Shown one piece after another: positions 1 through 8,845 of a DNA stretch of 64,000 nt (position 1 is its first letter; each line of letters begins with the position of its first letter). The stretch spans positions 207,882-271,881 of the forward strand of contig CALODP010000001.1 of the NCBI GenBank assembly GCA_942492055.1, written 5' to 3'. Origin of the DNA: CALODP01 sp942492055. GTDB taxonomy: Bacteria > Bacteroidota > Ignavibacteria > Ignavibacteriales > Melioribacteraceae. A program made the translations under genes and the position numbers. A model generated the notes under the pieces. That model ran no database searches. It worked only from the letters and a program-made list of their open reading frames with translations, and was not told the origin of the DNA.

Positions 1-755
1 GGATCAGGTTCGAAAGCAGGAATATCCTTCAGAAGCCATTCAAAGGTTACCTTTTTGGTTAGTTTAGATCCGGACGGATTCATATGATTAATTACTTCCG
101 GTTCTTTTAATTCTCTGTTTGGAGAAAAATATTTCCAATCCCAACCAGCACCTCCCCTAGCTTCTGGCAATACGAGTAAAGTAGGCACAGTCAAACGATA
201 CTGATTTCTGAGAATAGGTATATAATCCTGCATTAACCAAGAATCTCTTCGAAAAGGAAATCGATTGTACTTCTGATAAGAATAGGAAATAATGCATCCT
301 TTTTCGATCGAAGGAAAAGTAAATTTCACTTTTTCGTCGTCCGAATAAAAACTACTTCCTTCGGTTTCCCCTTTACTATGGTAAAACTCCTCAGTAGGTA
401 TTTCAACAACAGTTCCATCCGGTTTTAGCGTTTGAGCTTTTATGTCCCGGAGCTTTTGCGAATCACTTACATATATCTCGTGAAAGGCATATTTTTCGAT
501 ATTCTTAAACAGCTTGACAGCCTTATAAACAGTTTCCACCGTTGATAATGAATAATCACTCTCAATAATTAATTCCACATCGTGAACTTCGTATAATACA
601 ACTGCATCTGCTTCGGGATAATCTTCCTCAAAAGGAATTCTCTCTATTCCTAAATTATCTATTAGCTTTTCATGACTAAAAAATCTGCCTCCGGAACATG
701 ATATCAGACAAAACGACAATATAATTAAGGTAATACTTAAAAACTTTTTAGACAT
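1..755 (-). CDS. DUF3857-type lipoprotein, 3' truncated by window edge
   Basis: An open frame runs from an ATG at 755 to the left edge of the window with no stop (about 251 codons), so the C-terminal part lies outside. Residues 1-20 form a lipoprotein signal ending in a LISC lipobox, with Cys20 the likely lipidated residue. The remainder resembles the N-terminal DUF3857 domain that in Bacteroidota usually precedes a transglutaminase-like domain. Supporting segments are the TVEKAV-like strand region (STVETVYKAVKLF), a LKPDGTVVEIP segment and an EKGCIISYSY segment. It is expected to be anchored in the outer membrane or periplasm. The role of the family is not established. The transglutaminase half cannot be seen here. 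Confidence 0.72.
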   Translation of the reverse strand, partial: MSKKFLSITLIILSFCLISCSGGRFFSHEKLIDNLGIERIPFEEDYPEADAVVLYEVHDVELIIESDYSLSTVETVYKAVKLFKNIEKYAFHEIYVSDSQKLRDIKAQTLKPDGTVVEIPTEEFYHSKGETEGSSFYSDDEKVKFTFPSIEKGCIISYSYQKYNRFPFRRDSWLMQDYIPILRNQYRLTVPTLLVLPEARGGAGWDWKYFSPNRELKEPEVINHMNPSGSKLTKKVTFEWLLKDIPAFEPD

Positions 756-964
756 TTTTCTCCCTAGATTTACTATTATTTAATACAGACAAATAAGAAT
801 CTTAATATAACAACTATCGCTAATATTTATCAACAATATATTCAAGAATCATTATTAAGAAGACGTTTGAGACTTATATTGACAAACAAACTATCAGCAA
901 AGAATCATATTCAACTTATTTACTATACATAGATAATAACCAGAAGCCCACAACATAACTTATA

Positions 965-991
965 ATAAAAAAGGCCACCCGAAGGTAGCCC
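965..991 (-). terminator. Intrinsic terminator of the 1015-3711 gene
   Basis: On the minus strand a 7-bp stem (GGCTACC with GGTGGCC, one G-T pair) closes a TTCG tetraloop at 973-990 and is followed by a run of T. It lies just beyond the stop codon at 1015. Confidence 0.85.
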
Positions 992-1014
992 CAAATACTC
1001 TTCCAATATTAATA

Positions 1015-3711
1015 CTATTTCAATAACATAAGTTTTTTTGTCTCGCTATATTTACCGGCTTGAATGGAGTAGAAATAAACACCGGAGCTTAATCCGTTAG
1101 CATTAAAGTTAACATTATATTTCCCGGCTGGCTTCACTTCGTCAACCAATCTTGCGACTTCTCTACCCAGAACATCATAAACTTTCATAACAACCTTTGC
1201 GTTGCTTGGCAAAGCATATGAGATGGTAGTAGTCGGGTTAAACGGATTAGGATAATTTTGTGACAAACTGTACTGAGATGGTAAATTATCTTTATCCTCA
1301 ACATCTAGTCCTTCTCTAAGAATATTAATACGCACGGCATCTGCTCTTAGAACAGGTCCGGCAGTAGTCTTGCCAGTGTTAATTACCTTTATTGAGACAG
1401 GCTCACCATTTTTAAATTCATATTTACCTAAAGAAACCCATGAATCGCTATTCTCATTTTGATTCATATAAACTGAATCGATCGGCTCACCATTAGTGCT
1501 TATTTCATAAAGAGCATTATCGCTCGCATTAACTGTTTTGGGTACTATATAGAGCGCTTCATAAAGCCCGGAAAACTTGGGTCTAAACTTAAATTCAGCA
1601 TAAGCTCCCTTGTTCCCACTAACAGTTATGAATCTGCTTGAACCTCCGTATGATCTTGCAACGGAATAACTCCATTTGCCTTTTTCAAAATATCTATCAG
1701 AATCAAGATCATCCACCAGTTGAAAGAATTTCTGAACATCAGCATTATATTCAATAGTCATTTCAGGGTTTAGATAATCATTACTTATCACTGTAATTTG
1801 TCCGGAATATTTTCCTACCTCTTGAGCAGCAAATCCAACATTTATAGTAATTGACCCGAATGGTTTTATTTTTAATGGGAATTTGGAGTTAATAATTATA
1901 TTTTCCGGTTTATTAATACTACTAATTGTTATTTCTTCATATCCGGCATTTGATAAGACAAATTCTCTATTAGCTGTATCTGTTACACTTACCTCGTAGA
2001 AGTCAATAAGATTTGAAGCCACTCCTAATTGCTTATGCCTAACTAATGGACTAATCTTCATTACGTCAACCGAAACAACTCTACCGGTTTCATTCGGACC
2101 ACCCGATAACAACTCCAATGAATAATTATTACCTTCCTCAAGATCCGTCATTAGTATATGATTCCATTCGCGAGAGTATAGTGGTTCGGTTCTTTTAATA
2201 GTGTCAATCGGACTGTTATCTTTGAGTAGAACGAACTCCATATTATAAACAGGATTATCAACATATTGCTTCTGCACATAAAGATTATATTTGCCTGTTT
2301 GAGGTACAACAAACTCCCATCTGGCCTTAGTTATCTTATTCTCTTCAACAACAGCAGTTCTGAAATCGGTTCCCCATTGCTTTCGGCTAATAGCCTTTAC
2401 CCAATTACCAGTCGGTTCGGAATACCCCGGATCCGAATTATCAATAAATATATCATCCGGTAAATAACTGATAAATTTTGTTGTCAGGTTTCCTACCGTG
2501 TCGGTAACAGCACAACCTACCCTGGCAAGTATTTCTTTATCATAAGCTTTTTTCGTGATCCATCTGTTGTCTCCAACAAATTCGCAATCAGCAATAACAT
2601 ATCTTTCGTAGATATCTTTTACCGCAACAAACGGGACTCTTTGCCAGATCTTCTCATTTGTTGTAATCTCGAATTTTACACTATCGCCAACAACCGATTC
2701 GGCAAAAGTCATCTCAGGTTCAATCTCATCTTTAGTCTTTAGCCAACGTTGCATTCCTTCAACAGCAGTGCAATATCTGAACTTAACATTAGGATATTCC
2801 TTCGATACCTGGTGAATTAAGGAATCCAATCTTGCGATATTATCACAAAAATCTGCTTCCGGTATATGCCCCCAGAAACAAGGCACCTGATCTTTCCCTT
2901 CATTAGCAGCCTTAAAAATATCTCTGAGTATAGAGAGATTAACCGAAGCGAAATGTTTTGATCTGGTATTCCACCCTTTATTTCCTCCCGGTAGTTGGTA
3001 GTTTTCATCTTTAGGACGATACGGAACCCATTCCGATGGAGCTTGAGACCAATCAAAAATATTTTCCAAGGGTTCTATATCTGTAGTCCTTTTACAAGGA
3101 TAATCATTATCTAAAGAGAATGGTAAAAGCTCGTTCAAGCAAGCCTGCCAATCATTATCTTTAAAGTGCCAGCCGCCTCTAAAGGAAACCGCATAACAAT
3201 CTTCTTCCAAAAGGTATTGAGCTACAGTAACATCCCAATCTTCACGGCACTCATTAAATGTATGAGATTGGTTCCAATAAAATTTACCATCACCATCATA
3301 ATCACTCCAGAAGAAGGTGTGATAATGAAATGAAAGCTCATCTCCGTACTTCTTTATGCTTTCTCCGTGATATTTTTTTATAAGATATAGTGCCATTGTA
3401 TTAGCAAGCGGAACATTTGTGTTTTTGGCAAATCTGAAATAATTTCCACCATGCATCCACCATGTAAACTTCATAGGTGTTCCATAGGAATCTACAAATT
3501 GATCTCGAAAGGAGTCATTAAAGTATTTATAACCATTCCTAGTCGGATCAGTATAAATCTCAAAGTTAAAATCACAATTATACATAGTCTTGCTCGCGCC
3601 ATCCCAAATACCGGTATCGCTACCGACAACAACATAGACTTCCCCTTGAGCAAACAAATAATTAACACATAACAAACATAATAATGCGAGAGTAAATAAC
3701 GGTTTTTGCAT
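1015..3711 (-). CDS. Secreted polysaccharide-deacetylase-like protein with T9SS sorting domain
   Basis: 898 residues. Residues 1-22 are a signal peptide ending in LFAQ. The N-terminal ~330 residues contain a H129-x-H131 pair (SFHYH) followed by acidic residues (SDYDGDGK). This suggests a (beta/alpha)-barrel, deacetylase-like metal site, but I cannot place the family firmly. Two segments (about 440-560 and 680-800) resemble golvesin/xanthan-lyase-like beta domains. Between them a choice-of-anchor/ASH-like Ig domain is visible (REFVLSNAGYEEITI, later QITVISNDYLNP). Residues ~812-898 are a type A T9SS sorting domain with SQNYPNPFNPTTTISY and a terminal KKLMLLK. It is expected at the cell surface or outside the cell. 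An AAGGAA element lies about 10 nt before the ATG. Confidence 0.7.
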   Translation of the reverse strand: MQKPLFTLALLCLLCVNYLFAQGEVYVVVGSDTGIWDGASKTMYNCDFNFEIYTDPTRNGYKYFNDSFRDQFVDSYGTPMKFTWWMHGGNYFRFAKNTNVPLANTMALYLIKKYHGESIKKYGDELSFHYHTFFWSDYDGDGKFYWNQSHTFNECREDWDVTVAQYLLEEDCYAVSFRGGWHFKDNDWQACLNELLPFSLDNDYPCKRTTDIEPLENIFDWSQAPSEWVPYRPKDENYQLPGGNKGWNTRSKHFASVNLSILRDIFKAANEGKDQVPCFWGHIPEADFCDNIARLDSLIHQVSKEYPNVKFRYCTAVEGMQRWLKTKDEIEPEMTFAESVVGDSVKFEITTNEKIWQRVPFVAVKDIYERYVIADCEFVGDNRWITKKAYDKEILARVGCAVTDTVGNLTTKFISYLPDDIFIDNSDPGYSEPTGNWVKAISRKQWGTDFRTAVVEENKITKARWEFVVPQTGKYNLYVQKQYVDNPVYNMEFVLLKDNSPIDTIKRTEPLYSREWNHILMTDLEEGNNYSLELLSGGPNETGRVVSVDVMKISPLVRHKQLGVASNLIDFYEVSVTDTANREFVLSNAGYEEITISSINKPENIIINSKFPLKIKPFGSITINVGFAAQEVGKYSGQITVISNDYLNPEMTIEYNADVQKFFQLVDDLDSDRYFEKGKWSYSVARSYGGSSRFITVSGNKGAYAEFKFRPKFSGLYEALYIVPKTVNASDNALYEISTNGEPIDSVYMNQNENSDSWVSLGKYEFKNGEPVSIKVINTGKTTAGPVLRADAVRINILREGLDVEDKDNLPSQYSLSQNYPNPFNPTTTISYALPSNAKVVMKVYDVLGREVARLVDEVKPAGKYNVNFNANGLSSGVYFYSIQAGKYSETKKLMLLK

Positions 3712-3898
3712 TAGTCTGATTCCTTAATTTGAGCATAATATTAACAATTGAATTTACAGATAGATTCACTCTTTACCAAACATACGATTTGAGATATGAT
3801 TTATATTGTTTCCCGATCGAAAAAGAAGTATGCTCTTGATCATAAAAACGATAAATATACTTTGCATAATAGTTCATTTTTACTAAATTGTTCATGAG

Positions 3899-3987
3899 AA
3901 ATCGTTAGGGGTGCTGACCCAACCGGCTCGGCTGAGATTACACCCTAATCACCTGATTTGTATAATTACAACGTAGGGAAGCGGTTT
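3899..3987 (+). promoter_or_regulatory. TPP riboswitch (THI box)
   Basis: The conserved THI-box blocks occur in order: GGGGTGC at 3908, CTGAGA at 3932, ACCC, ACCTGA at 3951 and GTAGGGAAGC near 3973. An 8-bp P1 helix pairs AAATCGTT (3899-3906) with AGCGGTTT (3980-3987), allowing G-U pairs. It precedes a thiamine salvage operon and a strong terminator hairpin at 4027-4067. This fits thiamine-pyrophosphate-dependent transcription termination; the mechanism is inferred. Confidence 0.95.
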
Positions 3988-4026
3988 TGCATAATATCTT
4001 TATATATATTGATATTATCTATTTAT

Positions 4027-4067
4027 AGCCGTTGTTACGTACCCCCCCTACGTAAGACGGCTTTTTT
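4027..4067 (+). terminator. Riboswitch-associated attenuator terminator
   Basis: AGCCGT and TTACGTA on the 5' side pair perfectly with TACGTAA and ACGGCT on the 3' side around a loop of seven C, and six T follow. It lies 40 nt after the riboswitch aptamer and 18 nt before the first ATG of the operon. It is therefore best read as the expression platform rather than the end of another gene. Confidence 0.88.
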
Positions 4068-4085
4068 ATTATAAATGGAGTATCA

Positions 4086-4808
4086 ATGAATAACAGTTCT
4101 TTCGATCAATACGCTGCTGAATATGACTCATGGTTCTTAGATAACGAAAACGTCCTAAAGTCTGAACTTGCTCTTGTTGCCAAGAGTTTGGCCATTCCGG
4201 GAAGAACCCTATCCGTTGGTTGCGGAAGTGGGTTATTTGAAATGCTTTTACAAAAAGAATATGACATAACTATAAACGAAGGTATTGAACCTTCGGAAGG
4301 AATGGCAAGTATCGCTACCAAGCGTGGAGTAAACGTTACTTTGGGTACTGCCGAAGATGTTCCTTTCGGGGATAATGATTACGACACCATTATGTTCAAT
4401 GGAACGCCAAGTTATATAACGGATTTGAGAAAGGCTTTCGATAAAGCTTTCAATGCTCTTAAACCAGGTGGAAGAATAATCGCGATTGATGTTCCCAAAG
4501 AAGGCTCTTATGCTCTCCTTTACAACCTTGCCAAATCCATAGGAAGCTGGGATCATGAATTACTTCAAGGCACTCCCCCGAAACACCCTTACCCTATAGA
4601 GTTAGTCAAAGTTGCCAATTGGCGCACTACACAGGAGAAAATAGAATTGTTAAATGAAACTGGTTTTGAAGATCTTAAGTTCTACCAGACATTAACCCAA
4701 CATCCTCTCTATTCTAATGATACCTTCGAATATCCTATTGAAGGATATACGAAAGGAGATTATGTTGCCATAATAGCTCAAAAACCGGAGGTATACGATG
4801 CTAAATAA
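4086..4808 (+). CDS. Class I SAM-dependent methyltransferase, first gene of the TPP-riboswitch operon
   Basis: 240 residues. The Rossmann-fold SAM-binding motif I is LSVGCGSGLFE at residues 42-52. An acidic loop and the ALKPGGRIIAID segment typical of methyltransferase type 11/25 folds follow. There is no signal peptide. GGAG lies 5-9 nt before the ATG. The gene overlaps thiM by 11 nt, so translation is probably coupled. Its position directly behind the riboswitch says expression falls when thiamine pyrophosphate is plentiful. None of the known thiamine biosynthesis or salvage steps needs a methyltransferase of this class, so the substrate is unknown. It might act on a thiamine precursor or breakdown product, or may be only co-regulated. 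Confidence 0.85.
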   Translation: MNNSSFDQYAAEYDSWFLDNENVLKSELALVAKSLAIPGRTLSVGCGSGLFEMLLQKEYDITINEGIEPSEGMASIATKRGVNVTLGTAEDVPFGDNDYDTIMFNGTPSYITDLRKAFDKAFNALKPGGRIIAIDVPKEGSYALLYNLAKSIGSWDHELLQGTPPKHPYPIELVKVANWRTTQEKIELLNETGFEDLKFYQTLTQHPLYSNDTFEYPIEGYTKGDYVAIIAQKPEVYDAK

Positions 4809-5592
4809 AGAAAATCTAATAAAAGATATAGAAGCGATAAGAACCAATTCTCCCTTAGTTCACAACATAACCAATTATGTAGTTATGAATAATACGGCGA
4901 ATGCCTTACTATCCTTAGGCGCATCTCCGGTAATGGCTCATGCGATCGAAGAAGTTGCCGATATGGTATCATTTGCAGGAGCTCTGGTGATTAACATCGG
5001 AACGCTCAGTGAGAAATGGATAGATGCTATGCGAATAGCAATGAAAGCCGCAAAGAGTAAAAACATACCAATAGTATTTGATCCGGTTGGAGCAGGAGCA
5101 ACTAATTATAGAACCTCCACATGTCTATCATTATTAGAAGATAATCATCCTACAATTATAAGAGGAAACGCTTCCGAAATAATGGCTCTTGTAAATGCCG
5201 GTCAGAAGACAAAAGGGGTTGATAGCACAAACACAACTGATGACGCTTTGGAAAGCGCTAAGCTATTAGCTCAAAGGTTCGATTGTGTTGTTTCCATAAG
5301 TGGAGAAATTGACTACATAACCGATGGCGAAACCGTTAATATTGTTAAAAACGGAACATCCTTACTCACCAAGGTAACCGGAATGGGATGCACAGCTACA
5401 GCCATTACAGGAGCTTTTGCTTCTGTAAATAAGAACTACTTGGAGGCGGCAACAAATGCTATGGCCTTGATGGGAATAGCCGGAGAAGTTGCAGAAAAGT
5501 CATCAAACGGGCCGGGTAGTCTCCAAATAAACTTCCTCGATACATTATACAACATTGGCGACAAAGAAATCGGGGAGTTGCTGAAAATATAA
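4798..5592 (+). CDS. thiM: Hydroxyethylthiazole kinase
   Basis: 264 residues, normal length for ThiM. It phosphorylates 4-methyl-5-(2-hydroxyethyl)thiazole, the salvage route to the thiazole half of thiamine. The ribokinase-like fold is supported by DPVGAGAT (95-102), an RGNASEI segment (122-128) and GMGCTAT (195-201). Cys198 matches the conserved active-site region of the family. It starts inside the methyltransferase gene and its stop overlaps the ATG of thiE (TAATG). Cytoplasmic. Confidence 0.96.
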   Translation: MLNKENLIKDIEAIRTNSPLVHNITNYVVMNNTANALLSLGASPVMAHAIEEVADMVSFAGALVINIGTLSEKWIDAMRIAMKAAKSKNIPIVFDPVGAGATNYRTSTCLSLLEDNHPTIIRGNASEIMALVNAGQKTKGVDSTNTTDDALESAKLLAQRFDCVVSISGEIDYITDGETVNIVKNGTSLLTKVTGMGCTATAITGAFASVNKNYLEAATNAMALMGIAGEVAEKSSNGPGSLQINFLDTLYNIGDKEIGELLKI

Positions 5593-6236
5593 TGAATAAA
5601 GCTAATTTCAATCCGAAGCTCTATTTGGTAACAGATAGAGATCTGTCTCTTGGCAGAAGCCTAGAAGAGATAGTTGAAGCTGCCATAAAAGGGGGTACAA
5701 ACCTTATCCAGCTTAGAGAAAAAGAAGCATCAACAGGAGAATTCGTTGACCTAGCAAAGAGATTAATGAAAATAACCTCCTCATATAATGTTCCTCTTAT
5801 TGTTAATGATAGAGTTGATGTTGCGTTAGCAGCAAAATGTGACGGTGTTCATATCGGGCAAAGCGATATGAATTATACGGATGCACGTAATATATTGGGT
5901 AATGACGCAATTATCGGATTATCAATAGAAACTCTTGAGCAGGCAAAAGAAGCAAACAATTTGGATGTTGATTATATTGCAGCAAGCCCTGTATTCTCTA
6001 CTCCTACCAAAACCGACACTGCTCCTGCATTCGGATTGGACGGTCTTACAAAAATCAGAGAAATCTCAAGGCACAAAATTGTAGCAATAGGAGGAATAAA
6101 CAAATCAAATGCAGCCGATGTAATATCTGCCGGTGCTCATTCATTGGCAATTGTTTCTGCTATCTGTTCCGCTAATAATCCGGTAGAAGCGTCAAAAGAA
6201 CTAGCGGATATAATCGATAAAAACAGAGAAGGATAA
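5592..6236 (+). CDS. thiE: Thiamine-phosphate synthase
   Basis: 214 residues, full length. It joins HMP-pyrophosphate with hydroxyethylthiazole phosphate to make thiamine phosphate. The TIM-barrel signatures are visible: LIQLREKEA near residue 36, a VNDRVDVALAAKCDGVHIGQSD region (split, residues ~76-97), the ASPVFSTPTK loop and VAIGGIN near 163. The start shares the A of the upstream thiM stop, so the two are translationally coupled. Three nt separate its stop from thiL. Confidence 0.96.
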   Translation: MNKANFNPKLYLVTDRDLSLGRSLEEIVEAAIKGGTNLIQLREKEASTGEFVDLAKRLMKITSSYNVPLIVNDRVDVALAAKCDGVHIGQSDMNYTDARNILGNDAIIGLSIETLEQAKEANNLDVDYIAASPVFSTPTKTDTAPAFGLDGLTKIREISRHKIVAIGGINKSNAADVISAGAHSLAIVSAICSANNPVEASKELADIIDKNREG

Positions 6237-6239
6237 GAG

Positions 6240-7241
6240 ATGAAACTTTCTGATATAGGCGAGTTCGGATTAATAGAGCGTTTCGCCCCCCCCTTTACCT
6301 CAGTTATGCCTAAAAACACTCTAGGCATCGGAGACGATTGTGCTGTTATTCCTCAGAGAGAAGACGAATCTCTTCTTATAACCACAGATCTTTTGGTGGA
6401 AGGAATTCACTTCCTAAAAGATAAAATAACAGCTAAAGATTTGGGGCATAAATCACTAGCTGTTAATCTAAGTGATATAGCCGCGATGGGAGGAATACCT
6501 GAAGCAACTTTCCTTTCGATTGCGCTGCCAAAAGAGACAGAACTAGAGTGGATAGATTCCTTTTTCGAAGGCTACAGGGAATTATCCGAGGAAGCTCATG
6601 CACCTCTGATGGGAGGTGATACTACAAAATCCCCGGATAAGATTGTCATTAATGTAGCTGTTCTCGGTAAAGCCAAAAACAACGAGATAAAATATAGAAG
6701 CACAGCCAAATCGGGAGATATTATAGCTATCTCCGGATTAACCGGAGAGTCTGCAGGTGGACTGGAGGCACTCCTTAATGATTATCCGCATAGCGAAATA
6801 GTCGATTATTTAATTGGTAAGCATAATCGCCCGAAGCCACATCTTGACGAAGGAAGATTTCTATCGCAATATGCTGCAGTGCATGCCATGATGGACATTT
6901 CGGATGGTATTGATTCCGATTTACGCCATATTCTAAAACGCTCCGGTGTTTCGGCTAAGATCTATCTCAATAAACTTCCCAAATCAAAAGAACTTCTGGA
7001 AGCTAGTAAACTTTATAGCCTTGATTATATAAGAGCTATTTTAGCCGGAGGCGAAGATTATGTTCTCCTTATAACTATAGATAAAAACGAATTCGAATCT
7101 ATAGCAAATAGCTTCCGAAATCAATTCGGAAAAGAACTATATCCGATAGGCGAAATAGTGAAGGGAGAACAAAAATTACATTATTATTCGGGGAAAAATA
7201 AGGTGCAACTCTCCGGAGAAGGTTTTGATCATTTCAAATAA
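6240..7241 (+). CDS. thiL: Thiamine-monophosphate kinase
   Basis: 333 residues. It converts thiamine monophosphate to thiamine pyrophosphate, the coenzyme sensed by the riboswitch upstream, so it closes the feedback loop. Visible family motifs are GIGDDCAVI (29-37), a LSDIAAMGG segment, MGGDTTKS and MDISDGIDSDL, followed by the AGGEDYVLL block in the C-terminal half. This is the PurM-like fold of the AIR synthase superfamily. It sits between thiE and thiD with short gaps. Confidence 0.96.
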   Translation: MKLSDIGEFGLIERFAPPFTSVMPKNTLGIGDDCAVIPQREDESLLITTDLLVEGIHFLKDKITAKDLGHKSLAVNLSDIAAMGGIPEATFLSIALPKETELEWIDSFFEGYRELSEEAHAPLMGGDTTKSPDKIVINVAVLGKAKNNEIKYRSTAKSGDIIAISGLTGESAGGLEALLNDYPHSEIVDYLIGKHNRPKPHLDEGRFLSQYAAVHAMMDISDGIDSDLRHILKRSGVSAKIYLNKLPKSKELLEASKLYSLDYIRAILAGGEDYVLLITIDKNEFESIANSFRNQFGKELYPIGEIVKGEQKLHYYSGKNKVQLSGEGFDHFK

Positions 7242-7255
7242 CGGAAGATAATAAT

Positions 7256-8083
7256 ATGTATGAAAATCAGTATAAACGAACATTAACCATAGCAGGCTCC
7301 GATAGTGGCGGAGGAGCAGGTATTCAAGCCGATCTTAAAACGTTTTCCGCTTTGGGATGTTATGGTATGTCGGTAATAGCAGCCTTGACGGCGCAAAACA
7401 CTTCAACAGTTACAGGCATCCTTGAAATAGAGCACTCTTTTGTAGAAAAGCAAATTGATGCGGTTCTAAGTGACATCGGAACAGATGCCGTTAAAATAGG
7501 TATGTTATCCGATCCTATGATTATAAAAACAGTAGCAAGAAAGCTCAAGGAATATAAAATAGAGAATGTTGTACTTGATCCTGTGATGGTCGCAAAAAGC
7601 GGAGATAAACTTCTTAAAGACGAATCGATAGAGACGCTGAAAAAGGAATTAATACCTATTGCCAAGATAATAACTCCCAATATACCTGAAGCCGAAGTAC
7701 TAACCGGAATAAAAATAAATGACTATACGGATTTGCTTCATGCAGCCGATATTTTGTTCAGACTCGGACCGGAATCCGTATTAGTAAAAGGTGGTCATTT
7801 AGAAGGAGAAACAAGTAATGATGTGCTCCTTATTAAATCGGAAAACGAAGGAAACCCACTGGAGTTTCAATATGAATCGAAAAGAATAGATTCGGTTAAT
7901 ACGCACGGTACCGGATGTACTCTATCCTCAGCTATCGCATCTTTCCTAGCAAGAGGTTTCTCATTGCAGGATAGTGTTAAAAACGCAAAAGAGTACATCA
8001 CCGAAGCAATACTAGAAGGTGCTAATTATAAATTAGGCAACGGTCATGGGCCGGTTCATCATTTTCATAAGTTTTGGAAATAA
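7256..8083 (+). CDS. thiD: Hydroxymethylpyrimidine / phosphomethylpyrimidine kinase
   Basis: 275 residues. It phosphorylates HMP twice to give the pyrophosphate used by ThiE. The N-terminal IAGSDSGGGAGIQADLK (split around residues 12-28) and the C-terminal NTHGTGCTLSSAIAS block are diagnostic for the family and its anion hole. It is single-domain and not fused to ThiE or TenA. It follows thiL after 14 nt and lies 18 nt before tenA. Confidence 0.96.
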   Translation: MYENQYKRTLTIAGSDSGGGAGIQADLKTFSALGCYGMSVIAALTAQNTSTVTGILEIEHSFVEKQIDAVLSDIGTDAVKIGMLSDPMIIKTVARKLKEYKIENVVLDPVMVAKSGDKLLKDESIETLKKELIPIAKIITPNIPEAEVLTGIKINDYTDLLHAADILFRLGPESVLVKGGHLEGETSNDVLLIKSENEGNPLEFQYESKRIDSVNTHGTGCTLSSAIASFLARGFSLQDSVKNAKEYITEAILEGANYKLGNGHGPVHHFHKFWK

Positions 8084-8101
8084 TTATAAGGGAAGCGCGA
8101 G

Positions 8102-8752
8102 ATGAAATTCTTAGATATAATGGATACAAAAAGCGCCATCTACATTGAAGCGATGAAGAATCATCCTTTTAATGTTGAGTTATCGAATGGAACTTTACCG
8201 GAAGATAAATTCAAATTTTATATTGAGCAAGATTCATTATATGTACCGGAATACGCTCGCGCTCTCAGCATAATAGCTTCCAAAGCATCTACTACCAGAG
8301 AGTTTGCCTTCTTTGTCTCTTTAGCTAATGAAGGATTGGATATAGAACGAGAAATTCATAAAGAATATTTCAATCGATATAACATCAAGGGAGAAATTGA
8401 ACCTTGCCCTACTTGCGATGCGTATTCAAACTTTATGGTATATACCGCATCCGTCAGGTCTTTCCCGGAAGCAATGGCTGTTTTACTTCCATGCTTTAGA
8501 AGCTATGAAGAGGTAGTGCAACATATCTATAATAAAACAACTCCCGACAATCCATATATTCAATGGATAAATACATACGCGGGTGATGAGTATTCCGAAA
8601 TAACCAAACAGCTAATTGAAATAACCGAACGCGCGTATAGTAAGGCCGACAAGCATATTAAAGAAAACATGGAAAAACTCTACATAAGATCCAATAGATA
8701 TGAATTAATGTTCTGGGATGCCGCTTATAATCAGGAAAAATGGATACTATAG
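8102..8752 (+). CDS. tenA: Aminopyrimidine aminohydrolase (thiaminase II)
   Basis: 216 residues, all-helical TenA family. It hydrolyses aminopyrimidine products of thiamine breakdown to HMP, feeding ThiD. The family blocks are present: YIEQDSLYVPEYAR near residue 40, CPTCDAYSNFM with the conserved Cys around 103, and AVLLPCFRSYEEV around 128-140. It is the last gene of the riboswitch operon. No thiC, thiG, thiS, thiO or thiH gene accompanies it, so the cluster reads as salvage only. GGGAAGCG lies before the ATG. Confidence 0.94.
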   Translation: MKFLDIMDTKSAIYIEAMKNHPFNVELSNGTLPEDKFKFYIEQDSLYVPEYARALSIIASKASTTREFAFFVSLANEGLDIEREIHKEYFNRYNIKGEIEPCPTCDAYSNFMVYTASVRSFPEAMAVLLPCFRSYEEVVQHIYNKTTPDNPYIQWINTYAGDEYSEITKQLIEITERAYSKADKHIKENMEKLYIRSNRYELMFWDAAYNQEKWIL

Positions 8753-8845
8753 AGGTAGCTATTTCCTAGTAAATATTCCAATAATATCCAAGAGAATATT
8801 TTTATTATTTTTTCTCTTAACCTTTGTTTCTAAAAATAGCTACCT
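8753..8845 (+). terminator. Operon-end structure: long inverted repeat enclosing a weak terminator
   Basis: A perfect 12-bp inverted repeat begins right after the tenA stop: AGGTAGCTATTT (8753-8764) with AAATAGCTACCT (8834-8845). Inside it AAATATTC (8771-8778) pairs with GAATATTT (8794-8801), followed by a TTATTATTTTTT run. The inner hairpin is the probable terminator. The remaining sequence to 9047 is AT-rich and I see no gene in it. Confidence 0.55.
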
